A DNA stretch of 64,000 bases from Vitellaria paradoxa (taxonomy: Eukaryota > Streptophyta > Magnoliopsida > Ericales > Sapotaceae). Location: NCBI GenBank assembly GCA_019916065.1, contig CM034241.1:5805920-5869919 (forward strand). Direction: 5' to 3'. Both the position numbers and the translations under genes were made by a program. Shown piece after piece: positions 12,501-22,790 of the stretch (positions within the stretch are counted from its first letter, which is position 1; the number at the start of each line of letters is the position of its first letter). The notes beneath the pieces are model-generated. The model was given only the letters and a program-made list of their open reading frames with translations. It made no database searches and had not been told where the DNA came from.

Positions 12501-13339
12501 TTTTAAAGGTAATCTAGTGTCATGGAAGAACATGAAATGGATGGTGGTAGTGAGATTTGGTGCAGAGTCAGAATGTGGAGACATGGCTCACACTTCATGT
12601 GAGTTAATTTGGATACAAAATATGATGAAAGAATAGGGAGTTCTACATTCACAGCCTATGATATTTCATGTGATAATTTGGCTGTGGTTTATATTGCTTC
12701 TAACCCAGTGTTCCCCGAAAGAATCAAGCACATTGAGGTGGATTGCCACTTCATCAGAGAAAATATTTTACAAGATATCATCAAGATTTGATCATGTTAA
12801 GTTTGAGGACCAGCTTGCCAATTTGTACACTAAAGCTGTTTGGAGGGTCTTGAGTTAGATATATACAACATGTTCGGAACATATGATGAAGACACTCTAG
12901 CTTGAGGTAAAAATGATAGTGAGCATATTGTAAATATAGAATATGATTGTTTCCTAGTATAGATGATAGGTGATTGGATTTTCCTTCCTAATTTGTATCT
13001 TGTTCGGTATGTATAAATATGTGCTTAGACAACTCTAAGGCTGTCAAACCATTTAACTAAACCTAGGTGATTTGATTTTCCTTCCTAATTTGTATCTTGC
13101 TCGGTAGGTATAAGTATGTGCTTAGACAACTCTAAGGCTGTCAAATCATTTAACTAAACCCTAGAATTTTCACATGTAAGATGGACCATTAATTACACCT
13201 TGGATTTGTAGCTACCTAAGAACATATACGGTATCCCAAGAATTTCCTAGAATTGTATTAAGAACTCATTAAAAGGTGAGTTCATGTTCCATGCAATGCC
13301 ATGAAAGTTGTAGCTTTCAACTTTCAGGAAGAAGATGAA

Positions 13340-13371
<32 letters not shown>

Positions 13372-14361
13372 TTGTTTAGAATTTAGCTGAATAATGTTGA
13401 TAAAGAACCCTTTTCGAGCGCAAGAGAACGATAGAGGAGGTCAAGATAATGGGAACAGGTGGGTGAGAATGATTAATTGAAAGTGATGATGATATTGTCT
13501 TTCTTCAGATTGGTTCCGTAAGTTAGCCTAGTCCAAGTGGGTCTTGTATCCTACAACTCCCCATTTAGGATGGCAAGAGATTAATCAGAGCTAATCTAAC
13601 ACGTGATGGTAAAAGATACTAAGATAGGTGATAATATTACTAGAGGGGCATGTAATATAGGGAGTTGAGGGCAACTTCTTACAGATAACTATTTAGGGGA
13701 TAAACTCTTGTTTTACGATATGATTTAGAAATTGAAGGACTAGTGACAATTTGTTGAATCATTTGAAATAGATTTGAAGACCAAGATCATTTCCCCAAAA
13801 AGAGCGAACCCATCAAGTACAAGTTGAGATCGATAACTATTCTATAGTTATTTGTTTCAACAACTGTCACTGAAATAGAAAAACTGGAAAAGGAACTACA
13901 TTATCAATTTACGCATGCGTTATTGTACGGTGCTTCATAATTTTAGTGGTTTACCCTACTTGGGTTTCATCTATACATGTTTTACAATTGCAGAAATCCA
14001 AACTCAGCAAATTTGTTATGGTTTTCCAAATAATTTGTAATCTGCTTGAACATGTAACGGCATGCTGTCTGTTGCTGTTGTCTGGAGGGAAATTGTTGGT
14101 TATTCTACGGAGTCTTTACTTGTACATGCGCTTCGATCTTTGGCCCTATTTGGGTTGTTACTTGCTTTTTGTTGGTTTGATTCTACAATTTAACGGTTGC
14201 TGATTCATCTGCCAACCAATTCTGTTTCTTCTTGGAGGTCTTTTGAACTGAAAATGAAAAGAGTTGCATTCTTGGTTTTACAGGTGGTAGCGGATCCTGA
14301 CCCCGGTGCATCAGGTCCTGTTGAAAAACTGGTGAAAGTAGATGACAAAAAACTGGACTGA
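6516..14361 (+). CDS. Small plant protein of unknown function (59 aa), three coding exons
   Basis: The proposed exons are 6516-6518 (ATG only), 6874-6972 and 14284-14361. They join in phase 0 at both introns, with GT donors (ATG|gtatga, AAA|gtaagc) and pyrimidine-rich CAG acceptors. The product starts [20 protein letters not shown], continues with a basic Pro/Ala/Lys/Ser segment, and ends [14 protein letters not shown] before TGA. No signal peptide, membrane span or known domain is seen. The sequence is rich in charged residues and Pro and is probably soluble. Support comes from the clean splice signals, a GC-richer exon 2 than its surroundings, and the in-frame stop. Intron 2 is 7.3 kb and filled with transposons. 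I do not recognise the family. The gene model is an inference; an upstream non-coding exon extension or another terminal exon is possible. Confidence 0.55.
6973..8470 (+). other. Intron 2 of the small gene, proximal part
   Basis: This part contains a TCTA repeat (about 7025-7040), a repeat-like block with alternating gtaatggc/gcggtaatgg motifs (about 7370-7440) and a (CA)n microsatellite (about 7953-7976). No coding exon is supported. Confidence 0.5.
8474..8621. mobile_element. Tourist-like MITE, 148 bp
   Basis: Terminal inverted repeats GGGTGCGTTTGGAGTGACAA and, read from the other end, GGCTCCGTATAAAGTGACAA are flanked by TTA at 8471-8473 and 8622-8624. A 3-bp TTA duplication is the hallmark of PIF/Harbinger-type elements. 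The interior holds a repeated ttttcagcg unit. A diverged relative lies at 16400-16530. Confidence 0.75.
8735..9490. repeat. GGATACG/GTATCGGATACG-rich repeat, left part
   Basis: Two clusters (about 8735-8880 and 9308-9490) are dense in variants of ggatacg and cgtatcggata. A cluster rich in the complementary cgtaccc/cgtatcc motif lies at 11290-11395 beyond the LINE. The LINE therefore inserted between blocks of this older repeat. The element class is not recognised. Confidence 0.5.
9584..11036 (+). mobile_element. 5'-truncated RTE-type LINE with 18-bp target duplication
   Basis: The insert is bounded by perfect 18-bp repeats tatattgatataattgaa at 9566-9583 and 11037-11054. It starts abruptly inside the reverse transcriptase domain ([14 protein letters not shown]) and ends in tandem ttggtt units instead of poly(A), as RTE-clade elements often do. 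Missing are the endonuclease and the N-terminal part of RT. 5' truncation during target-primed reverse transcription explains this. Confidence 0.9.
9584..11049 (+). pseudogene. RTE LINE reverse transcriptase fragment (frameshifted)
   Basis: The first open segment (to 10439) carries RT motifs in order: [53 protein letters not shown] and the catalytic box as CADDIVL. A one-base frameshift near 10436 interrupts a YLGSM motif. The second segment (from 10459) continues with the RTE C-terminus: [33 protein letters not shown] and [12 protein letters not shown] elements usually have FADD at the catalytic box, so Cys there is a further lesion beside the frameshift and truncation. The remaining frame is long and open, so the insertion is not ancient. 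Confidence 0.92.
11055..11940 (+). other. Intron 2, middle part
   Basis: An AT-rich stretch is followed by the right-hand GTACCC/GTATCC repeat cluster (11290-11395) and about 550 bp of unrecognised sequence leading into the copia remnant. A short frame at 11560-11781 has no recognisable motif. Confidence 0.4.
11941..12860 (+). pseudogene. Ty1/copia RT C-terminus and RNase H remnant, split by a SINE
   Basis: Plus-strand translation in shifting frames gives copia landmarks in order: [26 protein letters not shown] (11941-12030), then after a 233-bp insertion [20 protein letters not shown] (about 12360-12430), [46 protein letters not shown] and [12 protein letters not shown]. Stops and frameshifts are numerous. 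Removing the SINE between 12048 and 12280 restores continuity of the copia alignment, which fixes the order of events: copia first, SINE later. Confidence 0.88.
12048..12280 (-). mobile_element. tRNA-derived SINE inserted into the copia remnant
   Basis: The 233-bp insert is flanked by gagaccaaatattt (12034-12047) and gagacaaaatattt (12281-12294), a 14-bp duplication with one mismatch. On the minus strand it has an A-box-like TAGAGCAGTTGG close to the 5' end, a B-box-like GAATTTGACTCC about 35 bp later, and a terminal A run (T run at 12044-12056). It interrupts a copia pol remnant at a point where the protein alignment resumes on the other side. Confidence 0.85.
12895..13170 (+). repeat. Copia 3' LTR-like segment with 97-bp internal duplication
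   Basis: After the RNase H remnant comes a tctagcttgaggtaaaaa tract resembling a polypurine tract, then LTR-like sequence with tataaatatgtgcttagaca. Two tandem 97-bp units, 12969-13065 and 13066-13162, differ at only a few positions. An (AT)n tract follows at about 13340-13371. Confidence 0.6.
13171..14283 (+). other. Intron 2, distal part
   Basis: No coding motif is recognised. The segment ends in a T-rich stretch and the CAG acceptor at 14281-14283. Open frames here are antisense or intronic noise around exon 3. Confidence 0.4.
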
Positions 14362-14780
14362 AGTACTCCTTGCATAAATATGAGAAGTAAACTGTCTGTA
14401 ACTTTGCATTGAGATAAGGAGGTTTCATTAGTTGGTTGTGCAGATCTACAGGGGATGATGTGGATAAATATGCTGTTGGATAATACGGCCTTGCTAATTC
14501 TGGCTGTTGACAAATTATATATTTCGCACGCATATTACCTACTCTTGATGAGAAAAATAAAACAGGGAGGCCGACATACTTTTTGATGAGAAAAATAAAA
14601 CGGGGAGGCCGACAAACTTTTGTACGACGGCTCCGTGATATTATGTTCGGAGACCGTTGGATTAAAATTTAGTAGTCTCGTTGCATTTATAGTTTTTTAA
14701 TTGGAAAAAAAAAAACATAAATGAATTTAGATCTTAAATTTTAATTTAACGAATTTTGACCACAAGTTCTGTTGTTTCGG
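14362..14780 (+). other. 3' UTR and downstream flank of the 59-aa gene
   Basis: A short direct repeat (ttgatgagaaaaataaaac with gaggccgaca) occurs at about 14547-14575 and 14582-14611. An AT motif (ttaaattttaatttaacga) that recurs elsewhere in the window is present near 14736. No coding signal. Confidence 0.4.
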
Positions 14781-14794
14781 CCGAGTCCAGTTTC

Positions 14795-15010
14795 TAATCC
14801 ACTAGCTTTTGGGCAAGTGGTTGCGGTATTCAAGCACTTGTAGTCGAGTCCATGACCACTGGGCCTAGCAATTAAGAGTTTCACGTGCCTAACTAGTAAT
14901 CCGAGTTGGGCTAGTTGGGCACGTGCGGGTCAGTTGGCGAAATATTTTCTATCAGAGACAGGGTAGCGTACAATGGGTGGTCCCCAGCCTTGGCATAAAC
15001 TTTTGTGGAC
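14795..15010 (+). mobile_element. Possible tRNA-derived SINE
   Basis: An A-box-like TGGGCAAGTGG (about 14812) and a B-box-like GTAGTCGAGTCC (about 14841) are spaced as in a tRNA-derived SINE, in a stretch that is GC-richer than its surroundings. No poly(A) tail or target duplication was found, so this is tentative. Confidence 0.4.
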
Positions 15011-15584
15011 AGGCTAGTAGAAATTTGTAAAAGGCATGTTTCGCTTTCCCATTAATCGGCAAATCTTGCCTTGAAGATTTGGTAGGGACCTCTTACATCT
15101 GTCATCCATGTTTTGTAGTGCTGAAGCTTAGGACCGTCCAGTTTGACATGTGAGTGAAGCTGCGTTTGGAGTATAAAAAAGGAGAAGACCCAAAAAAAAT
15201 AAAAAAATAAAACGAAAAAAACAAAAAAATAAAAGTTGACGTGTTTTGCTTTTTGGCATTCGAAATGTTAAAAATTTTTGAGTTTTTTTTTTTTTTTTTT
15301 GGGAGATGGATAATGTTGAAATATCTCAATGATGTAAAAGGTTATACGTGACGAAATTTGTCTGAAAAAATGAGGAAATTTTAGAGTTTTTTTTTTTTTG
15401 TTTGGAAGGTATATGGAGCTCCAAATAATTGTTAGACTAAAGTGTCAGAAAACGGCAAAAACTTATTCAACCGAATAGTAAAAAGTTTGTTTGAACGAAT
15501 TTTGTTAGATTACAGTGTTGTTTTGAATTTTGAAAAGTACGCTATTATTTGACATTTTTTTTTAGCCAATTTAGTTTTTGGTTT

Positions 15585-15627
<43 letters not shown>

Positions 15628-16399
15628 TAGATCGAAGTTGATGAAGGTTAAAAGTTTGAGTTTTTTTTAGAGATTTTTAAAATTTTTTTAGAGAAATTTA
15701 GAGCTCCAAACCATTCGTAAGTCTAACAGTATCAAACACGTTATGATTAAAGTGTGATATTACACACATAACATTAAGGTAAAACAGAAAAATTTAATAT
15801 GATACGAGTGCAAAATTATTGATAACATTAAGATAAGACAGAAAGATTTAATATGATACGAGTACAAAATTATTGAGAAAAACATATATAGATACGCCAT
15901 GATGTAAATACTTTAATTCAAAAAAAAAATTGATACGATTAAATGTGTTTTTAAAATAAATTATTTATTTGATATGTTTGTTAAATTCATATAAATATAA
16001 AGAGTATCAATCGTGGACACAAATGATCACCCTTCAACATGAGATTATTGCTTGACTTTAAAGAGTAAACTCTATTCCACTTTGTGCAAATGTTTTACTT
16101 AAAAAAATCATGTTAGATGTTTTATTTATTTATTTTAGGCACTTCTCTCTCCACCCCCTCTCTCTCTATATATTTATTTATTTTGATATTTGTAAAAGAG
16201 GCCACATTCAACCCACTATGAAGCAGCGAATTCAACGGACTTGTAATCACTTACAAATAACTAATCATTCTGATAAAATATATTAGTTTAGCACTCATCT
16301 CTAGCTGAACTCGTTCTTTTTTTTTTTTATGGGGTTGCCCTGTCAATTTACCCACTTTGTGTTATTGTTAAGCCATGTTCATTATTTCCTAACTATAAT
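15011..16399. other. AT-rich intergenic DNA with (TA)n
   Basis: This stretch holds poly(T) tracts (about 15282-15300), a (TA)n microsatellite (about 15586-15621) and a short direct repeat of a taagacagaaagatttaat type near 15775 and 15830. No gene is recognised. Confidence 0.45.
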
Positions 16400-16530
16400 T
16401 GTGTTTAGAGTGACAAAAAATGAGATAAAACGAGATAAGATATGAGTTCGTAATTCGTATAATGAGAATTTTTAGAATTTTTTAATATTTTTCATCGTTT
16501 TTCAGAATTTTTTGTCACCCTAAGCGGAGC
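16400..16530. mobile_element. Diverged second copy of the 8474-8621 MITE family
   Basis: It shares gagtgacaaaaaatgagata, tgagttcgtaattcgt, ttttcatcgtttttcagaat and ttttttgtcac in the same order and orientation as 8474-8621, with a deletion in the middle. The ends read gtgtttagagtgaca and tgtcaccctaagcggagc. A clean target duplication is not evident. Confidence 0.7.
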
Positions 16531-16707
16531 TTATATAGTCAGGACAGTTGGAAGATATGGGTTTTAATTAATTAAAGTAGATCACATGAATTTCCTTTAG
16601 ACATTTAGTTAAATATATGTATATTCAAATTATTTGACTAATATGGCATTTCTTATTTTACTAATGTTGTTAACAACAAATCTCAGCAAACAATTGATAT
16701 TGTTATA

Positions 16708-16852
16708 GGGTTCATTTGGAACCTAAAAAAAAATCAAAAAAACTTCAAAAGTTTTCAAATCATTCTAATCAAATTTTGTCACTTATTATTTTTACATCAC
16801 ATCAACCCTACCTTTTGATTTTTTTTATTTTTTTGAGACTCCAAACGCCCCC
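16708..16852. mobile_element. Small MITE, 145 bp, ATA target duplication
   Basis: Ends GGGTTCATTTGGAACCT and, from the other side, GGGGGCGTTTGGAGTCTC are imperfect inverted repeats, flanked by ata at 16705-16707 and 16853-16855. The interior is AT-rich and non-coding. Confidence 0.6.
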
Positions 16853-18829
16853 ATAATTAGTATATTTGTATAATATAATTATTTTTTTATCATTCATTAA
16901 ATAGGTAAAATATCTAAAATAGATTTGATAATTCATTTTAAGTAATTCATCCAAATTTAAAATTTCAATTGGTTAAACCTCAAGAATTAATTTTTTTTAA
17001 AATACCATTTTTCAAGGGAATTTGAGTTTGGTTTCACAAAAAAAAAAAAAAAAAAAAAATTATTTTCTTTCTTATAACTAGGAATCAAATTAGAGAATAT
17101 TTTCTCTCGTGACCACCAGGTGACTCTCACTTTTCATATAAGTTTCTCATATAATCTGGACTCAACCACTTAAACTAAAATTTTACTGTCGCTACTTTCA
17201 CCCTCACCCTCTTTGTATATGTAAACTTGTTGCGTAATCAATTTTCAACTTCCTACATATTTAAGGGTCTAATTATTAGAATGATTTTCGACTAGTAGTT
17301 TATGATTTAGGGTTCAAGCCTCATTAGTTTGGTAATTTAGGGTTCAAACTCTTGGTTTACCTTCCCCTATTATAAGAATATTGAATTCATGTTAACTTTT
17401 TACTAAAATAGTTCTCTCTTTAACTTTTAACACCGTAAATTGGATTTTTTTTCTCTTTTTTATTTCAACAAGAATTACACCAAAAAAGGCCAATAGATCC
17501 ACTAGCAGAATAGATTAGGGGCGGTCTAATACTCTAACATTTATAAATTTTTGTCTAAAATTTATTAATTTTTACCAACTTTGAATACAATTTTATTTTC
17601 TATGCGTTTGTTTCAAATTTCAAAATTTCCTCAACTTTTATACATTTTTGTCAATTTTTGTCCACTAAACGCTTAAATTTTAAATTTCCTGACAAAAATA
17701 AAATTATTAATGGTTTTTATTAAGTCGAGTTCTTTCCGACTTGATCTTAATTTATTTATTCATCAAATTTTAAAAATGTATTCAATTTGTTCATTTATTT
17801 TATTTAACGAATAAAAACAAACTCTTAATGAGCATTTCATCGTACCCTTTATTAAGATGCAATTCTAACAATATGCTAAGACAAAATTAATCTACATTTT
17901 GGAAGGATTGGAGCTCAAAGAACTTAAGAAGTATTATACATAATTATATATATATATTGAATTGTCTAAAGCCGATGCACGCCGTTAAATTAATTTTAGG
18001 ATGATCTAATCAATGATGCAATCATCCAAGTTTAGTGGACGTATGAATCCCGTTAGGGCAATGGGGATAGGCAAAATACATATTAGACCAATAGAATTTA
18101 TTTAGTCCTATTTGCACTCACTTGTTCCATCATCACCCCCACGCGTGCCGACTTTGAACACGTGGTGAACTAACACATGAATATCATATTTATTAATTAA
18201 TTAAATAATCAAACAAACAAGTGGGTGATTAAGACATTCCAAAGCTCACACCTTTGTTTTTTTTTTTTTGCATACGTTTCTTTTAGTGGCTTGGTGGTTG
18301 GGAACAGGGGTTGATCCAAAATTTAAAATTAATGGAGTAAAAATTATATTTTTAAAATAAATAAGAATAAAAATAAAAATGTAATGAGACAAAATTTTAA
18401 TAATAATAAAAAGTATAATTTAGAAAAAATAAAATTAACAAAATTTTAATGTAAAATTTTAAATCAGTGAAAGTAATTTGATGGGTCTATTTGTGTTAGG
18501 AACAATTGTTTTTTTGTTTTTCTTAATTCTTTCTTCTTCTTTTTGTTTTTAATCCTATTCAAAAAATAAATAAAAATAAAAAAACAATTCTTAATGATCA
18601 AGTAGATTATTGTCGCTTTCAATCAAGCTTAGCCACAAACATTTTTGGGAGCTACAATGCTTTCCATGTTAAATGTTAGTGATTATATTGTAAATTGGTA
18701 AATTCATGATCAAACAAAAAATCATATATCTTTTAAACTTAGTATAGTCTAAGGCACTATAGTTTTGAGTCAAGTAAAAGTATAAAACTTCAGGAAAATA
18801 GTTAGACAACTTTGAAAGTGTGAAACAAG
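16853..18829. other. AT-rich intergenic DNA
   Basis: A poly(A) tract lies at about 17037-17059. Several stretches look like old repeats (for example 18300-18450) but no protein motif, RNA gene or terminal repeat could be supported. Confidence 0.45.
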
Positions 18830-19523
18830 TTGAACAAGGCCTGAATATCAAAAACGCAGGAAGACCGCTGGAAGGCCCTTGTTACTCGTGGGAAAAAGTC
18901 GAGAGCCAATTTTTGAAAATTGGTTCATGCAGGATTGCCACTTTAAGTCACGAGAAGGCTGCGAGATCCCTGCAAAAAGACTACGGGAAGGGCGTGAGTG
19001 CGAGCTTCCGATAAAAAAAGAATTTCAGCATCCTGAGGTTCTATTTTGCAACCCTATACGACCTAGGTTTTAACATATATACACATTGGACGTATCTAGG
19101 GTTCCATATAGAGAGAATATTTATTCAATAAGGGAGCAAAATAATTTTAAAGTTCTCTCAATTGCTTAGCCAAGATTTTCTGTGTTTGATCTTAAGGAGT
19201 TCGGATTTGTGATTCGTGAATGCTGAGGATTCAGCACGTTGAGGACTTAGCAAAGCAACTGAGGAATCAGTATTATACCTTTGAAGAGTCAGAGAGTTTT
19301 CGCTAAAGGAGTCAGTGTATCAAAGATTTGAGCAAACGTCAACAAAGTATAGAGTTCAGGAGTCGATTTATTAAGAGTTTTGAGTTTTTAACCAATGCTT
19401 GATTTTCAAGTGAACGTTTTGAGGAATTTCCCTGTGTGGGTTTCCTCACTTTATATTTGTCTTTCTTTATTTACTCTTTTTGTTTTGTTTGGGATATCTA
19501 GCACCTAGGAGAATACGAAATTT
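18830..19523 (+). repeat. Copia LTR/leader region (5' end not fixed)
   Basis: This sequence lies directly upstream of a primer-binding-site-like ggtatcaaaacaag (19528-19541), close to the tggtatcagagc site used by many plant copia elements. It contains a tatatacaca box (about 19074) and a promoter/U5-like layout. The left border could not be determined, and no second LTR is found downstream. Confidence 0.5.
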
Positions 19524-19582
19524 CAATTGGTATCAAAACAAGTTTGTTTTTACGAAAAAAATGTGATGCTGTTTGTTGTTAT

Positions 19583-21110
19583 ATGGATCCCCTTAGGGAA
19601 GGTTGTTCAAGAACCAGGTCTCCGTGGTTTAATGGCACTAATTATGTACATTGGAAGGTTCATATGAGTGCTCATTTGATCTCCTTAAACGTTAACGTAT
19701 GGTTGGTCATTGAAAATAGTTGGATAAAACCAACTCATACGTTTGACAACGTAATTGTAGAAAGCCGATGGATACCTGGATCAAGGTAGAGCAAAAAAGA
19801 GTGGAATGGAACTACAAAGCACTAAGCACAATTTTTTGTGCAGTTTCAGCTGATGAATTCAAGAGAATCTCAAGCTATAAGATAGCTGAGGAAGCTTAAA
19901 CAATTCTTGAGTTAACACATGAAAGTAATTCTACAATGAAGAAGTCAAAACTTCAAAAGATTATAACTGAGTTCGAAAGCCTAAAGATGTTAGAGAATGA
20001 GACATTTGATCACTTTTACGCTATACTTTGTGATATTGTCAACTTCAGTTTCAGCTTGGGAGAACCAATTCCTAATAATAAAATTGTAAGAAAGATCCTT
20101 CTTTTTCTCCCCATTACTTTTCAAGCGAAGGTGACTGCAATTGAAGAAGCAATAGATGTTGATGCGATGTGTGCAGAAGACTTAGTTGGCTCACTTCAAA
20201 CATTTGAAGCCAACATGATTAAAACAAAATCCAGACGAGCCACCCTAAAAACTGTTAAGGAAGACGAGTCCTCCTCAAGTAATGATGAGTTAATCCATTC
20301 TCCTGAAGAAATTGCCATTTATACCAAGAAAATCAGAAATTTCTTCAAAAAGAAGGATAGCAAGTAAGGAATGATAAAAAATAATAAGAAAGTTAAAAGA
20401 AAGAAACCTTCAGAGAAGAAGAAGAAGGAGAACAAGTCTAATGGCATGAAGTGTTATGAGTGCTAGGGTTATGGTCGCACAGTTCAAGATTGTGGAAATA
20501 AGAATAGTAAGAAGAAGGTACTTAATGCAATTCTTGATAATTTAGATGATTAGTCTAGTACTCCCTCATCTTCAAAAGATTATCCAAAGAATTTTATTGC
20601 ATCTATGGCTAAAGCTAGTGTCTCCACAAATTCAGCAGAGTCACCCTCTTCTAAGAGTAAGAAAGAAGAATCTTCTGAAAGTGAAGTCGAAGAAAATATA
20701 GATGAGGAAGTGGATGTTAAAAAGGCATATGAACAATTATGCCAAGACTATCGCAAACTCCACAAACAAAACGAAAAAATTACCTGTAAAGAGCAAATGT
20801 TGAAAAGGGAAAGAAACAGTTTAAAAATTGTCTTGAAAGAATTACAAGGAAAATTTAATAGTCTTGAAACAAGTAAGAAAACTCAAGATGAATTGATAAC
20901 CGTCTTCAAGATTAAACTGGATAAAAAAGACAATGAACTGAAAGATGCTCAGGCTCAGCTGCAAATTATGCAATCCAAGATGAATATAGCATTTTTCCAA
21001 CTTGATGACATACTTGGAATGTAAAAGAGCCTAAATAATAAAAGAGGACTTGGCTACACTAGCAAGTACGAGGCTAATGTTGAAGCTAAAGCTACCCCAA
21101 ATGAGCAGAA
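19583..21110 (+). pseudogene. Ty1/copia gag (UBN2-type) with zinc knuckle, decayed
   Basis: From the ATG at 19583 the frame reads MDPLREGCSRTRSPWFNGTN, then VHWKVHMSAHLISL, typical of the copia gag N-terminus. A frameshift near 19780 leads to KVEQKRVEWNYKAL and a stop within AEEA-TILEL. An open stretch 19936-20367 carries LQKIITEFESLKM and ETFDHFYAIL. At about 20446-20495 a CCHC-like knuckle (CYEC-GYG-RTVQDCGN) contains a stop and has Arg where the zinc-binding His should be. A further open stretch 20605-21024 is Ser/Glu-rich and then strongly coiled-coil in character. Protease, integrase and RT are missing after about 21110. Confidence 0.85.
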
Positions 21111-22090
21111 TTATTTGAATTCATTATCTAAATTAATATGTAATATATTTTGTTAATTTATTCTTCATAAATAATTAATTTAATTAATTAATATAAAATA
21201 TATTTTATTAAATTATTTTGAAGAAATAATAAAATTTAATTAGTTAATATAATTTAATTTAATTTAATTAAATATTATAAAGTATAATTTATTAAATTAT
21301 TTTTAATAAATATCATAATTTAATTTAATTTATTTAGTATTAAATATATTTTATTAAATTATTTTTTAACAAATAAAAAATTAATTAATTAATTTAATAA
21401 TTAATTTATTTTATTTTATTGATTTAATATGAAATATATTTTATTAAATTATTTTTAGCAAATATGATAATTAAATTATTTAAATTATTATAAAAATATA
21501 TTTTCAATTATTTTTAATAAATAATATAATTAAATTATAATTAATAGATTTTATATTTGCTAAATTAAATGAATAATAATTATATTTTATTTAATTTTTA
21601 ATAAGTAATATAATTAAATTATAATTTAATATATGTTATGTTTTTCATTAAATGTTTTTAATAAATAATTTAATTGATTAATTTAATTTAATTAATCTAA
21701 TCAATTGAATTAAATTAAATGAAATATATTTTATTGAATTCAATTAATTTTTTAAAAATCAATAAAGTTAAATATTTATGAAAATAAAAAATTAATAATT
21801 ATAAACAAAGTTAGATTTCCAAACATAGTTTTAGTTTTCATTTAAAAAAATATAAATAGATTAATATAGACAGAAAAATAACAATGTTACCAAACGACCC
21901 TTAGCTGTGCTTTTGAAAATCCATAGTTAAAAGTTAATTTTTGCTTATTTAATTTTTTAATTTTTTTAAATAATAGAAAATATCTTCTTACATTTTAATT
22001 TTTTTAAATTATCAAAGATAAATATATCAAATTTTAAAGAAATTAAAAGACTAATTACTAAAAATTTAATTTTTTTCCTAATACAAAAAA
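21110..22090. repeat. Extremely AT-rich, degenerate repeat block
   Basis: For nearly 1 kb the sequence is almost only A and T, dominated by attaatttaattt and by a recurring block like atattttattaaattatttt (near 21200, 21345, 21435, with weaker copies between). The irregular spacing suggests a decayed tandem array or repeated slippage. No coding signal. Confidence 0.6.
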
Positions 22091-22479
22091 ATTAGTAATT
22101 TAGTATCTAACTAGTAGTCAACTAAAAATAAAAAACTACCTTTTTTTTTTTTCTTAAACTCTCCTTAATTCACCATCAAGTATTGCTTAGGTAATCCAGG
22201 AAAAGTATGCTGTAATCGTTTGACGTCACATGGAATCATATGACTTTTTTGTATGTATATATATATAATTTTAGTGGTGGTGGTGGGAAAAGCAGATGCA
22301 ATTATTGCCACGCTTCTCCCATTCACAGTCTGGTGGTGGGCTTGTCTTAATCTTTGCTCTCTTTCCTTGTGGACACAAGTCCACCAGCCCACTATTAACT
22401 CCTTTTTTTTTTTAATTAATATATATATATATATATATATATATTAATTTTCTAATATCATCTTCGCCGTTTGAGTCTT

Positions 22480-22790
22480 GGGTCCGTTTGGAGGCTCAAA
22501 ATTTAGTAAAAAAAAATACAAAAGGTTACATTTTTAACTTTTGGTGCGTTTAATAGAATTAAAATTTTTTTTATTTTTTTGATTTCTTACAATAAAAAAA
22601 ATAAAAAGCTATTATTTTTTTGATTTGTTATAGTAAAAAATTATCAAACATCTAAAAGTTACAAAAAAATACTAAAAATTACATTTTATTCCACCAAATA
22701 CACAAAAAAAGTAACAAAAAAAAAAACACATAAAAAACTACCAAAAATTTCACTTTTTTTCTTATTTTTGAACACCCAAACGGCATTTAC
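22480..22790. mobile_element. Probable MITE with GTCCGTTTGG / CCAAACGGC ends
   Basis: The left end GGGTCCGTTTGGAGGCTCAAA resembles the reverse complement of the right end (GCCGTTTGGGTGTTCAAAA). The interior is AT-rich. A precise target duplication was not found. Confidence 0.45.

Noticed and set aside
14183..14533. Two long antisense frames
   Set aside because: They overlap exon 3 of the plus-strand small gene and have no recognisable motif or splice context.
20605..21024. Coiled-coil frame considered as a host gene
   Set aside because: It follows in order after a copia gag N-terminus and zinc knuckle on the same strand, so it is the tail of that gag.
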